Shown: positions 1-6,621, numbered from the stretch's first letter. The stretch is DNA of 8,042 nucleotides from Lachnospiraceae bacterium UBA3802 (GCA_002369155.1 DFEM01000114.1:1-8042); one strand, 5' to 3'. The notes: generated from the letters alone by a model not told the origin. Program-made: numbers and translations.

Positions 1-113
1 ACCTGTGTTACTACACAAGGACCAGCCTGAAGAACTGTTACAGGGACAAGTGCGCCCTCTTCGTTGAAGATTTGAGTCATTCCGACTTTGGTAGCTAAAA
101 TAGCTTTTTTCAT
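1..113 (-). CDS. rplC: Ribosomal protein L3, N-terminal part (runs off left edge)
   Basis: Reading the minus strand from the ATG at 113 gives a protein beginning [16 protein letters not shown], followed by [19 protein letters not shown]. This is the typical N-terminus of bacterial L3 (uL3), a primary 23S rRNA binding protein of the large subunit that assembles early near the peptidyl transferase centre. Only about 37 codons are in the window; the rest lies beyond position 1. The start is well supported by a near-perfect Shine-Dalgarno (AAAGGAGG) ending 5 nt before the ATG. It follows rpsJ on the same strand, the standard order of the S10 operon. The 117-bp gap to rpsJ is longer than usual for this operon and holds inverted repeats. 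Confidence 0.95.
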   Translation of the reverse strand, partial: MKKAILATKVGMTQIFNEEGALVPVTVLQAGPCVVTQ

Positions 114-129
114 TTTGACCTCCTTTTGA

Positions 130-174
130 TTCCACTACAGCGGTATCCGTTTCGGATGCATACTAGTTGTGGAA
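130..174 (-). other. Inverted repeats between rpsJ and rplC
   Basis: The gap between rpsJ and rplC can fold into an outer 6-bp stem (TTCCAC at 130-135 with GTGGAA at 169-174) enclosing a perfect 5-bp hairpin (ATCCG at 145-149, three-base loop, CGGAT at 153-157). There is no U-run after it, so it is not an intrinsic terminator. It sits just upstream of the strong rplC Shine-Dalgarno and could be an mRNA processing, stability or translational control element. The pairing is seen directly; the role is inference. Confidence 0.4.
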
Positions 175-179
175 GTCAT
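135..179 (-). CDS. Possible 14-codon upstream frame between rpsJ and rplC
   Basis: A minimal reading frame (MTSTTSMHPKRIPL) starts at the ATG at 177-179 and stops with TAG at 135-137. It is preceded by AAGGA at a 7-nt spacing, which is good for translation, and it ends 21 nt before the rplC start. Nearly all of it lies inside the inverted-repeat region. It could be a small leader frame affecting rplC translation, but a frame this short with a chance purine tract is not proof of a gene. It matches no family I know. Confidence 0.2.
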   Translation of the reverse strand: MTSTTSMHPKRIPL

Positions 180-230
180 TTGTTTTTCCTTTTTAATAAT
201 GTAACGATTGATGATTAGTTTGGGTTATAA

Positions 231-542
231 CTAGATCATCTTAATATTGATATAAACACCTGCAGGCATTTCGAGCTTCTGCATAGCGTCTATAACTTTC
301 TGGTTGGGCTCATGAACATCGATAAGTCTCTTGTGAGTTCTCTGTTCAAACTGCTCTCTGGAGTCTTTGTACTTGTGTACGGCGCGGATGATTGTTACGA
401 TTTCCTTTTTAGTAGGAAGGGGAACGGGTCCGCTTACCTTTGCTCCATTTTTCTTACAAGTGTCGATAATCTTGGCTGCTGATGCGTCAACTGTCTGATG
501 CTCGTAAGCCTTAAGTGTGATTCTCATTACTTGATTTGCCAT
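231..542 (-). CDS. rpsJ: 30S ribosomal protein S10
   Basis: The 103-residue product is a full-length bacterial S10 (uS10), with recognisable segments [26 protein letters not shown] and the C-terminal [11 protein letters not shown]10 is a head protein of the small subunit; in many bacteria it also works as NusE in transcription antitermination with NusB. The start is supported by a GAGGAG Shine-Dalgarno about 8 nt upstream. It is the first gene of the S10 operon here, preceded by its own promoter and a long structured leader and followed by rplC. Nothing in the protein looks truncated or unusual. Confidence 0.98.
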   Translation of the reverse strand: MANQVMRITLKAYEHQTVDASAAKIIDTCKKNGAKVSGPVPLPTKKEIVTIIRAVHKYKDSREQFEQRTHKRLIDVHEPNQKVIDAMQKLEMPAGVYINIKMI

Positions 543-597
543 AAAAAAAGTCTCCTCTCATATTATGCACTTTAAGATTCAAGTACAACAAGCGGCG

Positions 598-763
598 ACT
601 GTACACTCTCCCGTGTGTGTCGTACTTTTTCCTAAAAAATAAACGACCACACGTCGTTTCTGCTTAAAGCAGACTATAATGTTTGTACAGTGACTTGTCG
701 TCAGTATCTCGACTTGACATTCGCTCCGTGTAAAAACCCGCCGTATCGGCGACAACCTTACAC
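598..763 (-). promoter_or_regulatory. Structured rpsJ leader with several hairpins
   Basis: The leader of about 245 nt between the promoter and rpsJ is dense in inverted repeats. In order of transcription: a hairpin at 763-728 with a 6-bp outer stem (GTGTAA/TTACAC) and a 5-bp GC-rich inner stem (CGCCG/CGGCG, 3-nt loop); an 8-bp long-range pairing of 684-691 with 598-605 that could close a domain; inside it a hairpin at 673-659 (TCTGC/GCAGA), a terminator-like hairpin at 659-641, and an alternative 11-bp hairpin at 612-653. S10 operons are commonly autoregulated through their leaders (L4 in E. coli). I do not recognise this leader as a described family, so specific regulation by a ribosomal protein is inference. 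Confidence 0.55.
634..659 (-). terminator. Attenuator-like hairpin with U-run in the rpsJ leader
   Basis: On the minus strand the sequence reads AAACGAC, a 5-nt loop GTGTG, GTCGTTT, then A and six Ts: a 7-bp perfect hairpin followed by a U-run, the form of a weak intrinsic terminator. It lies roughly 100 nt upstream of the rpsJ start, well inside the leader, so it would act as a transcription attenuator rather than an end-of-operon terminator. The stem has only four GC pairs and may need a factor such as NusA. Its 3' arm and loop can also pair downstream with 612-623, giving a competing fold. Confidence 0.45.
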
Positions 764-793
764 TTCATTGCTATCAATGTCACAGCAAGGGGT

Positions 794-822
794 ATCATAC
801 CAAAATATTTTCTTTATTTCAA
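794..822 (-). promoter_or_regulatory. S10 operon promoter
   Basis: On the minus strand, TTGAAA (817-822) and TATGAT (794-799) are separated by exactly 17 bp, each one mismatch from the sigma-A consensus. Transcription should start near 786-788. It is the only strong promoter seen between the DUF4190-like gene's terminator and rpsJ. It is preceded by an AT-rich tract at about 823-853 with A- and T-runs, in the right place for an alpha-CTD contact (UP element), as expected for a highly expressed ribosomal operon. Confidence 0.8.
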
Positions 823-853
823 GCATTTTTTACAAAATTTTTAAATATTTTTC
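823..853 (-). promoter_or_regulatory. AT-rich UP-like element
   Basis: The 31 bp directly upstream of the -35 box are almost entirely A and T, with phased A- and T-runs (on the minus strand: AGAAAAATATTT, AAAAATTTTG, TAAAAAATGC). This position and composition fit an UP element bound by the RNA polymerase alpha subunit, but AT-rich upstream DNA is common in such genomes, so this is supporting rather than decisive evidence. Confidence 0.4.
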
Positions 854-910
854 TACAGGCACAACTTTTAGAAGTGTTTCTTCTATATATAGTGCATCCC
901 CTTATCGAAC

Positions 911-947
911 AAAAAGGTTCCGATTCTTATCGAACCGAAACCTTTTT
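911..947 (-). terminator. Intrinsic terminator of the DUF4190-like gene
   Basis: A 16-bp stem (911-926 with 932-947) and 5-nt loop lie 24 bp past the stop of the membrane-protein gene. On the minus strand all 16 positions pair, two of them as G-U wobbles (positions 920/938 and 923/935); on the plus strand these become C-A mismatches. The hairpin is therefore better built for the minus transcript. The U-run forms the 3' edge of the stem itself, with A's on the opposite side. Confidence 0.85.
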
Positions 948-970
948 TTCTTATTTTATTAACAAGTTAA

Positions 971-1480
971 TTAATCAAGAGAATCCATCATATCTTCCAT
1001 CATTTCCATGAACTCGGGCGATGATCCCATTAATGTGGAAGCTGTTCCTGCAATCAATCCTATAATTGCAATGATGATTGTAACAAATGCAGCCAAGAGA
1101 CCGATAGCACCAAGGATAATGCCTGCGATAGCCATTCCCTTCTTCTCGGGCATCTTCTTAACACCGATGATACCAAGTACCAAAGCAACAATTGAAACCA
1201 CTAATCTCAATATTCCGAATATGAGTCCAAGAATGCTTGCACTCCAGCAGCAGCAAATGATTCCGACAACAAGGCTTAAGATACCGAGAATCATGGCTAC
1301 CAAACCGAGAACGTTTAATCCGCTCTGGGGTTCGGATGCTTCATCGTAACTTGCTGTGTAAGAATAAGCAGCAGTCTCAACTGTGGATTCTGCAGCTGCA
1401 CTTGCCTGTTCAGCAGCCTGTTTGATTTCTTCTACATTTTCAACAACCTGTTCTGCGTTCTGTAAATTCTGATTATCCAT
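971..1480 (-). CDS. DUF4190-like small membrane protein
   Basis: This 169-residue protein has an acidic, Ala/Glu-rich cytoplasmic-type N-terminus (residues 1-52) followed by three strongly hydrophobic Gly-rich segments at about 55-77, 82-107 and 116-146, and an acidic Met-rich tail (ENMEM/MEDMMD-like, residues 155-169). The pattern GLNVLGLVAMILGILSLV and the short basic turn KKMPEKKG between helices match the DUF4190 style common in Firmicutes; no biochemical role is established for that group. A CCCW cluster (residues 76-79) is notable at the end of the first helix. The start has an AGGGAG Shine-Dalgarno 7 nt upstream. It forms its own transcription unit with a clear promoter and terminator and is divergent from the SGNH gene. 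Confidence 0.85.
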   Translation of the reverse strand: MDNQNLQNAEQVVENVEEIKQAAEQASAAAESTVETAAYSYTASYDEASEPQSGLNVLGLVAMILGILSLVVGIICCCWSASILGLIFGILRLVVSIVALVLGIIGVKKMPEKKGMAIAGIILGAIGLLAAFVTIIIAIIGLIAGTASTLMGSSPEFMEMMEDMMDSLD

Positions 1481-1511
1481 TGATATTCTCCCTTTTTCAT
1501 TTCGTTATAGC

Positions 1512-1529
1512 TGAATCTTTTTTGATTCA
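1512..1529 (-). other. Small hairpin in the 5' UTR of the DUF4190-like gene
   Basis: TGAATC (1512-1517) and GATTCA (1524-1529) form a perfect 6-bp stem with a loop of six identical bases. It lies between the minus-strand transcription start and the Shine-Dalgarno. Being symmetrical it could be a protein-binding operator or an mRNA-stabilising 5' hairpin; nothing further can be said. Confidence 0.3.
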
Positions 1530-1538
1530 CTAGAGTAA

Positions 1539-1568
1539 AGTGTACCATTATATATTCGGCACTGTCAA
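1539..1568 (-). promoter_or_regulatory. Promoter of the DUF4190-like gene
   Basis: On the minus strand a perfect -35 box TTGACA (1563-1568) is followed after 18 bp by TACACT (1539-1544), preceded by TGG that fits an extended -10. It lies about 60 bp upstream of the ATG at 1480, within the 120-bp divergent intergenic region. The plus-strand gene at 1601 has no promoter of comparable quality. Confidence 0.75.
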
Positions 1569-1600
1569 TTATTATCGCAATTATCTTCTGTAATATTGAA

Positions 1601-4015
1601 ATGAATTTCGAAAAAAGATATTATATTTATATGGAAGCGAACGTTCATAATAATACAAATATCAAAAAAAGAAAATCGGCAAACAATAATAATAGAAGAA
1701 AAAAATCAAAAAAGGGGATGAATCCTTTATTTATTCTCCTCTTTTTTATTTTTCCCATTGCGGCTCTTCTTATTCCGTATCTTGTTTTCCGCTCGAATTT
1801 CGATCCCGTCCTGACACAGAAAATGGCTGACGAATTAATATTCGCCAAATATCTCGCTTCCCACTCATCGCATACATTTGCCGACGGATGGGTATCGACG
1901 AAGCCTTTCGTTCCTCTTTCCACAAGATATTTTCTTACATATTATATAAGCGACTACACAACATGGAAGGATGCGCTTCTTTCATCCGTAAGCTGTGTGT
2001 ATGCAATCTTCGCCGGCTGTTACCTTTTCTTTGTCACATCACTTCATGCCAAAAAATTCTATACATATATAATAGCGGCAATTCCCGCTGTCGTTCTTTC
2101 CATAATCGGATTAAAGGCAGTTTATGACTGCAGTTATCTTCTTACAATCTTTTGCCTTCCGCTCATATGCCTCGGCATTGTCATTCACGGAATAAGATTC
2201 AAAATACCCGTACCTTTCAGGGCAGCCATCGCACTTCTTGCGATAATTCCCGTAATCGCAGTCTTTTCCTATATGAATAATATGAAGAAAGATTATTCTT
2301 TTAACAACACGGATTTGTTGTCCGTAAATCTTTCCGCAAAAGAAGAAGCCGTGGATATTACAGACACCTACAAGGGTCTTACGGATTTTATGGAGGCCAA
2401 TTCGATTCCCTGCGCTTTTTGCACGGATACCATGGTTAACGAAGTTTCCATTATAAGTAACGAAAAAGTCGAAGTGGCTCCCGTGGTTTCTCCCGAGGAT
2501 CTCTCTCCCGTGGAACTTGAGACCGATTCCTTGAAAAATCCTTATGAAAAAGTCTCCAGGGAATCCAAGCCCTTCTATATGATATATGACAGTGCGACCG
2601 CAAATAAGTATGCCTCATCGCTATATCTTCAATTCGGAACATCCGTTTACAGCGACGAGCATTACACGGTCTATTCATATAAGAACGTGCATTATTTTGA
2701 TGATAAAATCTTCCAAAATGACATCATCTCCCTTGCATCTTCCCAGTATGACAGTTTTTACTACAGTTTCCTTGGATCAAACATTACGGATGGAAAAGAC
2801 TTCCCGAGATTCCTCGGCGTTAACCCTATTTTCATTGCTCCCGCCGACGTAGAATATGATGATACAAACATGCTGCTTGACAAGGCCATCTCCAAAGACG
2901 GTCTTAAAGCCGTATTCCTTGAAATAGACCCGATCGCTCTTTCAAAAGCAGAAGGCAAATCCGAGCTTGAGTATTTAAACGGCCTTGCCGAAAAATATGC
3001 GGATGTTGCTTTTTATGCCATTCTTTCGTACCCTTCTTCCGATTACTGGAAGTCACTCTCCGAAACAGAAATGAAAGAAAAGCTTGAGACTTACGAATCG
3101 GTCATCAAATTTTTAACACATAATGACAACGTCTCGATGTACTGGCCCGGAAGCGAAAAATGGCTTGTCGAAAGTAAAACGAATTACAATTCGGGTGTAC
3201 CGGCTGAAGATGTCGCTTTAAATCTTTTGATTCTTTGTACCTGTAACCTTAAATATACGGTAGACAAGGATTCCGTGACTTCATACGAAGATGCAATAAA
3301 GACAATCGTTTCCGAAGATTATAAATATTCCGATCTCTCGGACAGAGAAATTGTTTTCTTCGGAGACAGCATATTCGGCAATTACCACGGACCCGTATCC
3401 ATCCCCGGTGCCGCAACTGGCTTATCGGGCGCTGATACTTATAACCTCGGAATCGGCGGCACAAGCGCCATCGGTGATTTCAACAAAATCGTTAATTTGT
3501 TTGTGGGAAGTTCTTCTTCATCCGATATCGAGAATCCGGATTTCTGGAATGAATTTGACAGATTTAAAAAGGAACACGACGGCTCCAAAAAACTTTGTTT
3601 TGTAATTAACTACGGAGTAAATGACTATTTTATGGGCGTTCCCGCAAAAATAGGATCCGGCACTCCCTACGAAGATTATGCATACGATTCCTATGAATCG
3701 GCCATGACGGACGGAATTATAAAACTTAAATCCTCTTTCCCCGATTCAACCGTTTACATTCTCTCTCCGATTTACTGCGATTACTTTGAAAGCGGATCGC
3801 AGGTTTTGTCAAGTGTCGGATCCAATCTGCAGACATACCGTAATGTCGGCGCTCAAATTGCCGAAAAAACGGGAATTAAATGGATTGATTCCATGACTTT
3901 AATCGAAATCAATTCAAAGAATCATAAAACTTATTTAGTGGACGGTGTTCATCCGACTCCCGACGGAATCTACCTTATAAGCAATGCGATAACAAAATTT
4001 ATGGGCGATAATTAA
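1601..4015 (+). CDS. Polytopic membrane protein with C-terminal SGNH/GDSL hydrolase domain
   Basis: The product (804 residues) has three parts. A basic Asn/Lys-rich N-terminus precedes five hydrophobic segments (about 41-64, 126-147, 153-172, 178-197, 205-225); the stretch between the first two (ADELIFAKYLASHSSHTF, then GWVSTKPFVPLSTRYF) resembles the front of large Lachnospiraceae GT39-like membrane proteins. A soluble region (about 240-575) has no catalytic motif I recognise, though residues 490-545 look like a worn SGNH-like tail. From about 580 a complete SGNH hydrolase follows: block I FFGDS (nucleophile S590), block II Gly in NLGIGG (615-620), block III GVND (672-675, N674), block V DGVHP (D781, H784). 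The likely role is an extracellular esterase, such as a deacetylase of wall or capsule glycan; the substrate is inferred. The start is uncertain: neither ATG 1601 nor ATG 1631 has a good Shine-Dalgarno. It overlaps the convergent gene by 4 bp. Confidence 0.85.
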   Translation: MNFEKRYYIYMEANVHNNTNIKKRKSANNNNRRKKSKKGMNPLFILLFFIFPIAALLIPYLVFRSNFDPVLTQKMADELIFAKYLASHSSHTFADGWVSTKPFVPLSTRYFLTYYISDYTTWKDALLSSVSCVYAIFAGCYLFFVTSLHAKKFYTYIIAAIPAVVLSIIGLKAVYDCSYLLTIFCLPLICLGIVIHGIRFKIPVPFRAAIALLAIIPVIAVFSYMNNMKKDYSFNNTDLLSVNLSAKEEAVDITDTYKGLTDFMEANSIPCAFCTDTMVNEVSIISNEKVEVAPVVSPEDLSPVELETDSLKNPYEKVSRESKPFYMIYDSATANKYASSLYLQFGTSVYSDEHYTVYSYKNVHYFDDKIFQNDIISLASSQYDSFYYSFLGSNITDGKDFPRFLGVNPIFIAPADVEYDDTNMLLDKAISKDGLKAVFLEIDPIALSKAEGKSELEYLNGLAEKYADVAFYAILSYPSSDYWKSLSETEMKEKLETYESVIKFLTHNDNVSMYWPGSEKWLVESKTNYNSGVPAEDVALNLLILCTCNLKYTVDKDSVTSYEDAIKTIVSEDYKYSDLSDREIVFFGDSIFGNYHGPVSIPGAATGLSGADTYNLGIGGTSAIGDFNKIVNLFVGSSSSSDIENPDFWNEFDRFKKEHDGSKKLCFVINYGVNDYFMGVPAKIGSGTPYEDYAYDSYESAMTDGIIKLKSSFPDSTVYILSPIYCDYFESGSQVLSSVGSNLQTYRNVGAQIAEKTGIKWIDSMTLIEINSKNHKTYLVDGVHPTPDGIYLISNAITKFMGDN

Positions 4016-5067
4016 GACCTTATGTATTCGTAATCGATAAGCGTCATTTTGTCGTTGATTATCTTTTCTTCGCCGATTCTCTTAAAACCGCATTTTTCGT
4101 ACAGATGGCAGTTTCCTTTTTCCTGAAGTATTGTATCGAGTTTCCAGACTTTAACATCGGGATACATCTCGAACGACTTTTTTATTGCGGCGTATCCGAT
4201 GCCCTGATTCCAATATTTCGGAAGGATAAAAAGAGGGCTGATAAAAGAAACTTCTTTTTCGTTCGGATCGTTGTTTCCGAGATTAATTACTCCCACTCTG
4301 GCGCCGTCTTTAACGATAAAGTAATACTTGCGATTAACGACTGCTGCCCTTGCTTTAATTCTTTCTATCGGCTCGATTGCCGGTGAACACTCATCGTGGT
4401 ATTTTTCGTACAAAGGCATAAAACTTTCAACCTGCATCTTATGAACAAGTTCAAGTTCATCTTCCCCTACTTCTTCCAAAAAGACACGATTCATCATTTC
4501 CTCGGCACTCGGATTCGGAAGGTTAAAATGCTTCTTTATCATTCCGGCAACCTCATCCGGTTCGAGATTCGTATTGTCGATTTTGATGTAATTGGGGAAA
4601 GGGATTTCTCCTTCGCGGCTTTCCAGTCTGAACTTGGTTTCTTCACGAATCATTCTTTCTTCAGACAATTCCAGATTTCTCTTTGAAGCTTTGTTTTTAA
4701 GCCTGTTTTCGGTCTTATTTCTCTCAAGCCTTACTGCCTGATCTGCTACCAGTTCAACATAGTAAACGGTTCCGCCGGTGGCCTCAAACTTTTCGGATAC
4801 TCCTTTGATGTAATCCCAGTCAGACTGCATGTCAAAGCCCCACATAAATGTGAAGATCATGCCCTGATATTTGGTCTTCATGAAAGCATCAAATATATCC
4901 TCGCGAAGTTTGCTTACGACTTCGCCGTCGAATTTTCCGAAAATTTCAAGCACCGGTTCTATCATCATGTGATTGTGAAAAAGCCTGAAATCGGTTATTT
5001 TCATCAGTTCCTGGCCTACGGTCATTTTCCCGACCGCGCCGGCTCCTATTAGTATGATTAAATCCAT
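4012..5067 (-). CDS. P-loop kinase-like / GNAT acetyltransferase fusion
   Basis: The protein (351 residues) is a clear two-domain fusion. Residues 1-185 form a small nucleoside/shikimate-kinase-like P-loop domain: Walker A GAGAVGKMT (8-16), then LFHNHMMIEPV (29-39), as in the poorly characterised 'ATP-binding/AAA' group of small-molecule kinases, and an Arg/Lys-rich lid-like region (113-150). Residues about 195-351 form a GNAT acyl-CoA transferase: motif A ILPKYWNQGIGYAAIKK (281-297, acetyl-CoA loop QGIGYA) and motif B-like NCHLYEKCGFKRIGE (319-333, Tyr323 a candidate general acid). The substrates are unknown; such a pairing could phosphorylate and acetylate related small molecules, including drugs, but that is speculation. 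The start has GGAG 7 nt upstream. It is third in the minus-strand cluster, 57 bp after the phosphodiesterase, and may also have its own promoter. Confidence 0.85.
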   Translation of the reverse strand: MDLIILIGAGAVGKMTVGQELMKITDFRLFHNHMMIEPVLEIFGKFDGEVVSKLREDIFDAFMKTKYQGMIFTFMWGFDMQSDWDYIKGVSEKFEATGGTVYYVELVADQAVRLERNKTENRLKNKASKRNLELSEERMIREETKFRLESREGEIPFPNYIKIDNTNLEPDEVAGMIKKHFNLPNPSAEEMMNRVFLEEVGEDELELVHKMQVESFMPLYEKYHDECSPAIEPIERIKARAAVVNRKYYFIVKDGARVGVINLGNNDPNEKEVSFISPLFILPKYWNQGIGYAAIKKSFEMYPDVKVWKLDTILQEKGNCHLYEKCGFKRIGEEKIINDKMTLIDYEYIRS

Positions 5068-5084
5068 ATTTTTACTCCAAAATT

Positions 5085-5113
5085 ATTATAAATTATGCGT
5101 CATTTTACGGCAA
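5085..5113 (-). promoter_or_regulatory. Possible internal promoter before the kinase/GNAT gene
   Basis: On the minus strand TTGCCG (5108-5113) and a perfect TATAAT (5085-5090) are spaced by 17 bp in the 57-bp gap. The start point would fall almost on the Shine-Dalgarno, giving a very short leader, and AT-rich gaps produce chance -10 boxes, so confidence is modest. If real, the last gene can be expressed without its upstream partners. Confidence 0.4.
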
Positions 5114-5124
5114 TAAATATATGC

Positions 5125-6612
5125 TTATTCAAACACGATAAGCGGTATCTCCATCTCTTCTTTCGTCAGACTTCCATGCATTGAAAGCCATCTCTCATCC
5201 GTAAAATAAATCGACATATCACCTGTTGCAATCGCAAGATAATTTCCCAACATTCCTAAGAACTCTTTGTGATATTCCTTATCTCCGAAAAGCTGTCTTT
5301 TAAGTGCTTCTTCCATTGTAATCAGTATGAATTTTTCACCGAAAAGTCTGTTGAATTCTTTTTTAAAAAACTCTTCCTTTTCTTCTTTGACGAAAAGATT
5401 TAAAGCTCTCGGTTCGAGGGACGGAAGTCTCTCAAGGCAGTCAATCAGCTCGGGATAATCCTGCAAAATTACTATTTTATTGTCAATGTGACCGTGATCC
5501 GCCGTTACGAAAATTAGTGTATCTTCAAGTTCTCCTGCAAGTTTTTCTATCTCACTTTCCATTTCAGCCAAAGCTTCTTTTACGATGTCTGAATCAGAAC
5601 CATGCCTGTGCAAAACTCCATCCGGTTGATTCCAATACGCGTAAATGTATTTCCTCTCCGGCTTTTCGCAAAGCTTCTTAATGCTGTAGCAAATCTCTTG
5701 TATACTTATAAGATTTTTATCCCTGAAAGGTGCTACAAGATAAGCGTCGGTTCCCGCTTTTTTAATCTTCTCAATCACGTTTTCGTATGGTGTTAAAGTC
5801 CATGCAATATTGTAGTCGGCAGCCTGTTCTTTGGTACCTTGAATGCAGTTCGTAAATACCTCGACATTTTTATCTATCGCAGGATAATAATTATCCCATC
5901 CAAGCCATGCATGCTCGCAGGGCTGAAGTCCCGATAAAACCGATGTTGTCGCAGCAACAGTTGTCGAAAGAAATGTCGAATTGTAAATGCCTGCCAGATG
6001 TGTTCTAAAAGCACCGTCTTCTTTAAGTTCTTTTTCGATTGTCGATTTACCCATTCCGTCTAAAAGAATCACAACGACATTTTTGTATTCTTTATCAAGA
6101 TATTTATCTGCCAGCGGTAATGTATCTCCCACGGTTTTCACACCGAAATATTTAAGAACCGAGTTTGGCAAATTTGATATGCAGTTTTTGAAATCCGGCC
6201 ATACAAAACTTTCATTTTTTGTGACAACTTCAAGATCATCTCTGACATTTTTTACCGCTATCTGAAACTCGTCTTCGTAAATAATCTCGCCGGGGATTTC
6301 CTCAATCTCTGACTTAAACAAATCAACACCGTACTTTGACAGCATCTCCCTGTAAAACGACATCTGAGCATAAATCTCTTTGCCCTCTTCGGTGTCTTTA
6401 AACCATGTAATTGCACCGGCGGGATTGCCGTCATCGTAAATCGGAGGGACCGGAAGAACTTTCTCAAAGTATTCCCTGTTACGCCAATATTCTTTTATCT
6501 CTTCTTCGTTAAGGATTCCCGAGTCAACCAGTTTCCAGACTGCAGTAAAAATACCTCTGGGCTGCTTGGTAAGATATGCTTTTTCCGCTGTGTGTATTCT
6601 AAAATATTTCAT
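5125..6612 (-). CDS. Alkaline phosphatase superfamily phosphodiesterase with extra N-terminal domain
   Basis: The product has 495 residues. Residues 1-121 are a separate module (KAYLTKQPRGIFTAVWKLV, later EYWRNREYFEKVLPVPPIY, ending IYEDEFQIAV) that I recognise as a type also seen on its own as an uncharacterised Firmicutes protein. From about 177 the chain is a type I phosphodiesterase/nucleotide pyrophosphatase-like domain with all expected two-metal ligands in order: D185 (LLDGMG), candidate nucleophile T218 in STTVAATTSVLSG, D331 and H335 (PDGVLHRHG), D372 and H373 (TADHGH), and H479 (SMHGSLT). It should hydrolyse a phosphate mono- or diester; the substrate cannot be read from sequence. 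There is no signal peptide, so it is probably cytoplasmic. It starts 9 nt after the GNAT stop with GAGGT 7 nt upstream, and that Shine-Dalgarno overlaps the preceding TGA, suggesting translational coupling. Confidence 0.88.
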   Translation of the reverse strand: MKYFRIHTAEKAYLTKQPRGIFTAVWKLVDSGILNEEEIKEYWRNREYFEKVLPVPPIYDDGNPAGAITWFKDTEEGKEIYAQMSFYREMLSKYGVDLFKSEIEEIPGEIIYEDEFQIAVKNVRDDLEVVTKNESFVWPDFKNCISNLPNSVLKYFGVKTVGDTLPLADKYLDKEYKNVVVILLDGMGKSTIEKELKEDGAFRTHLAGIYNSTFLSTTVAATTSVLSGLQPCEHAWLGWDNYYPAIDKNVEVFTNCIQGTKEQAADYNIAWTLTPYENVIEKIKKAGTDAYLVAPFRDKNLISIQEICYSIKKLCEKPERKYIYAYWNQPDGVLHRHGSDSDIVKEALAEMESEIEKLAGELEDTLIFVTADHGHIDNKIVILQDYPELIDCLERLPSLEPRALNLFVKEEKEEFFKKEFNRLFGEKFILITMEEALKRQLFGDKEYHKEFLGMLGNYLAIATGDMSIYFTDERWLSMHGSLTKEEMEIPLIVFE

Positions 6613-6621
6613 ACTTTTACC

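Noticed and set aside
543..787. Metabolite riboswitch or T-box in the rpsJ leader
   Set aside because: No T-box consensus or known riboswitch core motif is visible; the position before rpsJ favours ribosomal-protein control.
690..962. A 90-codon plus-strand frame across the rpsJ leader and terminator
   Set aside because: It runs through the leader hairpins, the S10 promoter and the terminator stem, has no Shine-Dalgarno, and its product has no recognisable features.
1522..1596. Plus-strand promoter for the SGNH gene (TTGATT-18-CATTAT or a TAATAT near 1591)
   Set aside because: Each candidate matches only about four of six bases per box or lacks a partner box, and the region is dominated by the minus-strand promoter, so none is called.
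4036..4066. Possible plus-strand terminator after the SGNH gene (GATAA/TTATC then TTTTC)
   Set aside because: The stem is only 5 bp, AU-rich, with a large loop and an interrupted T-run; it lies inside the convergent coding region and would be too weak.
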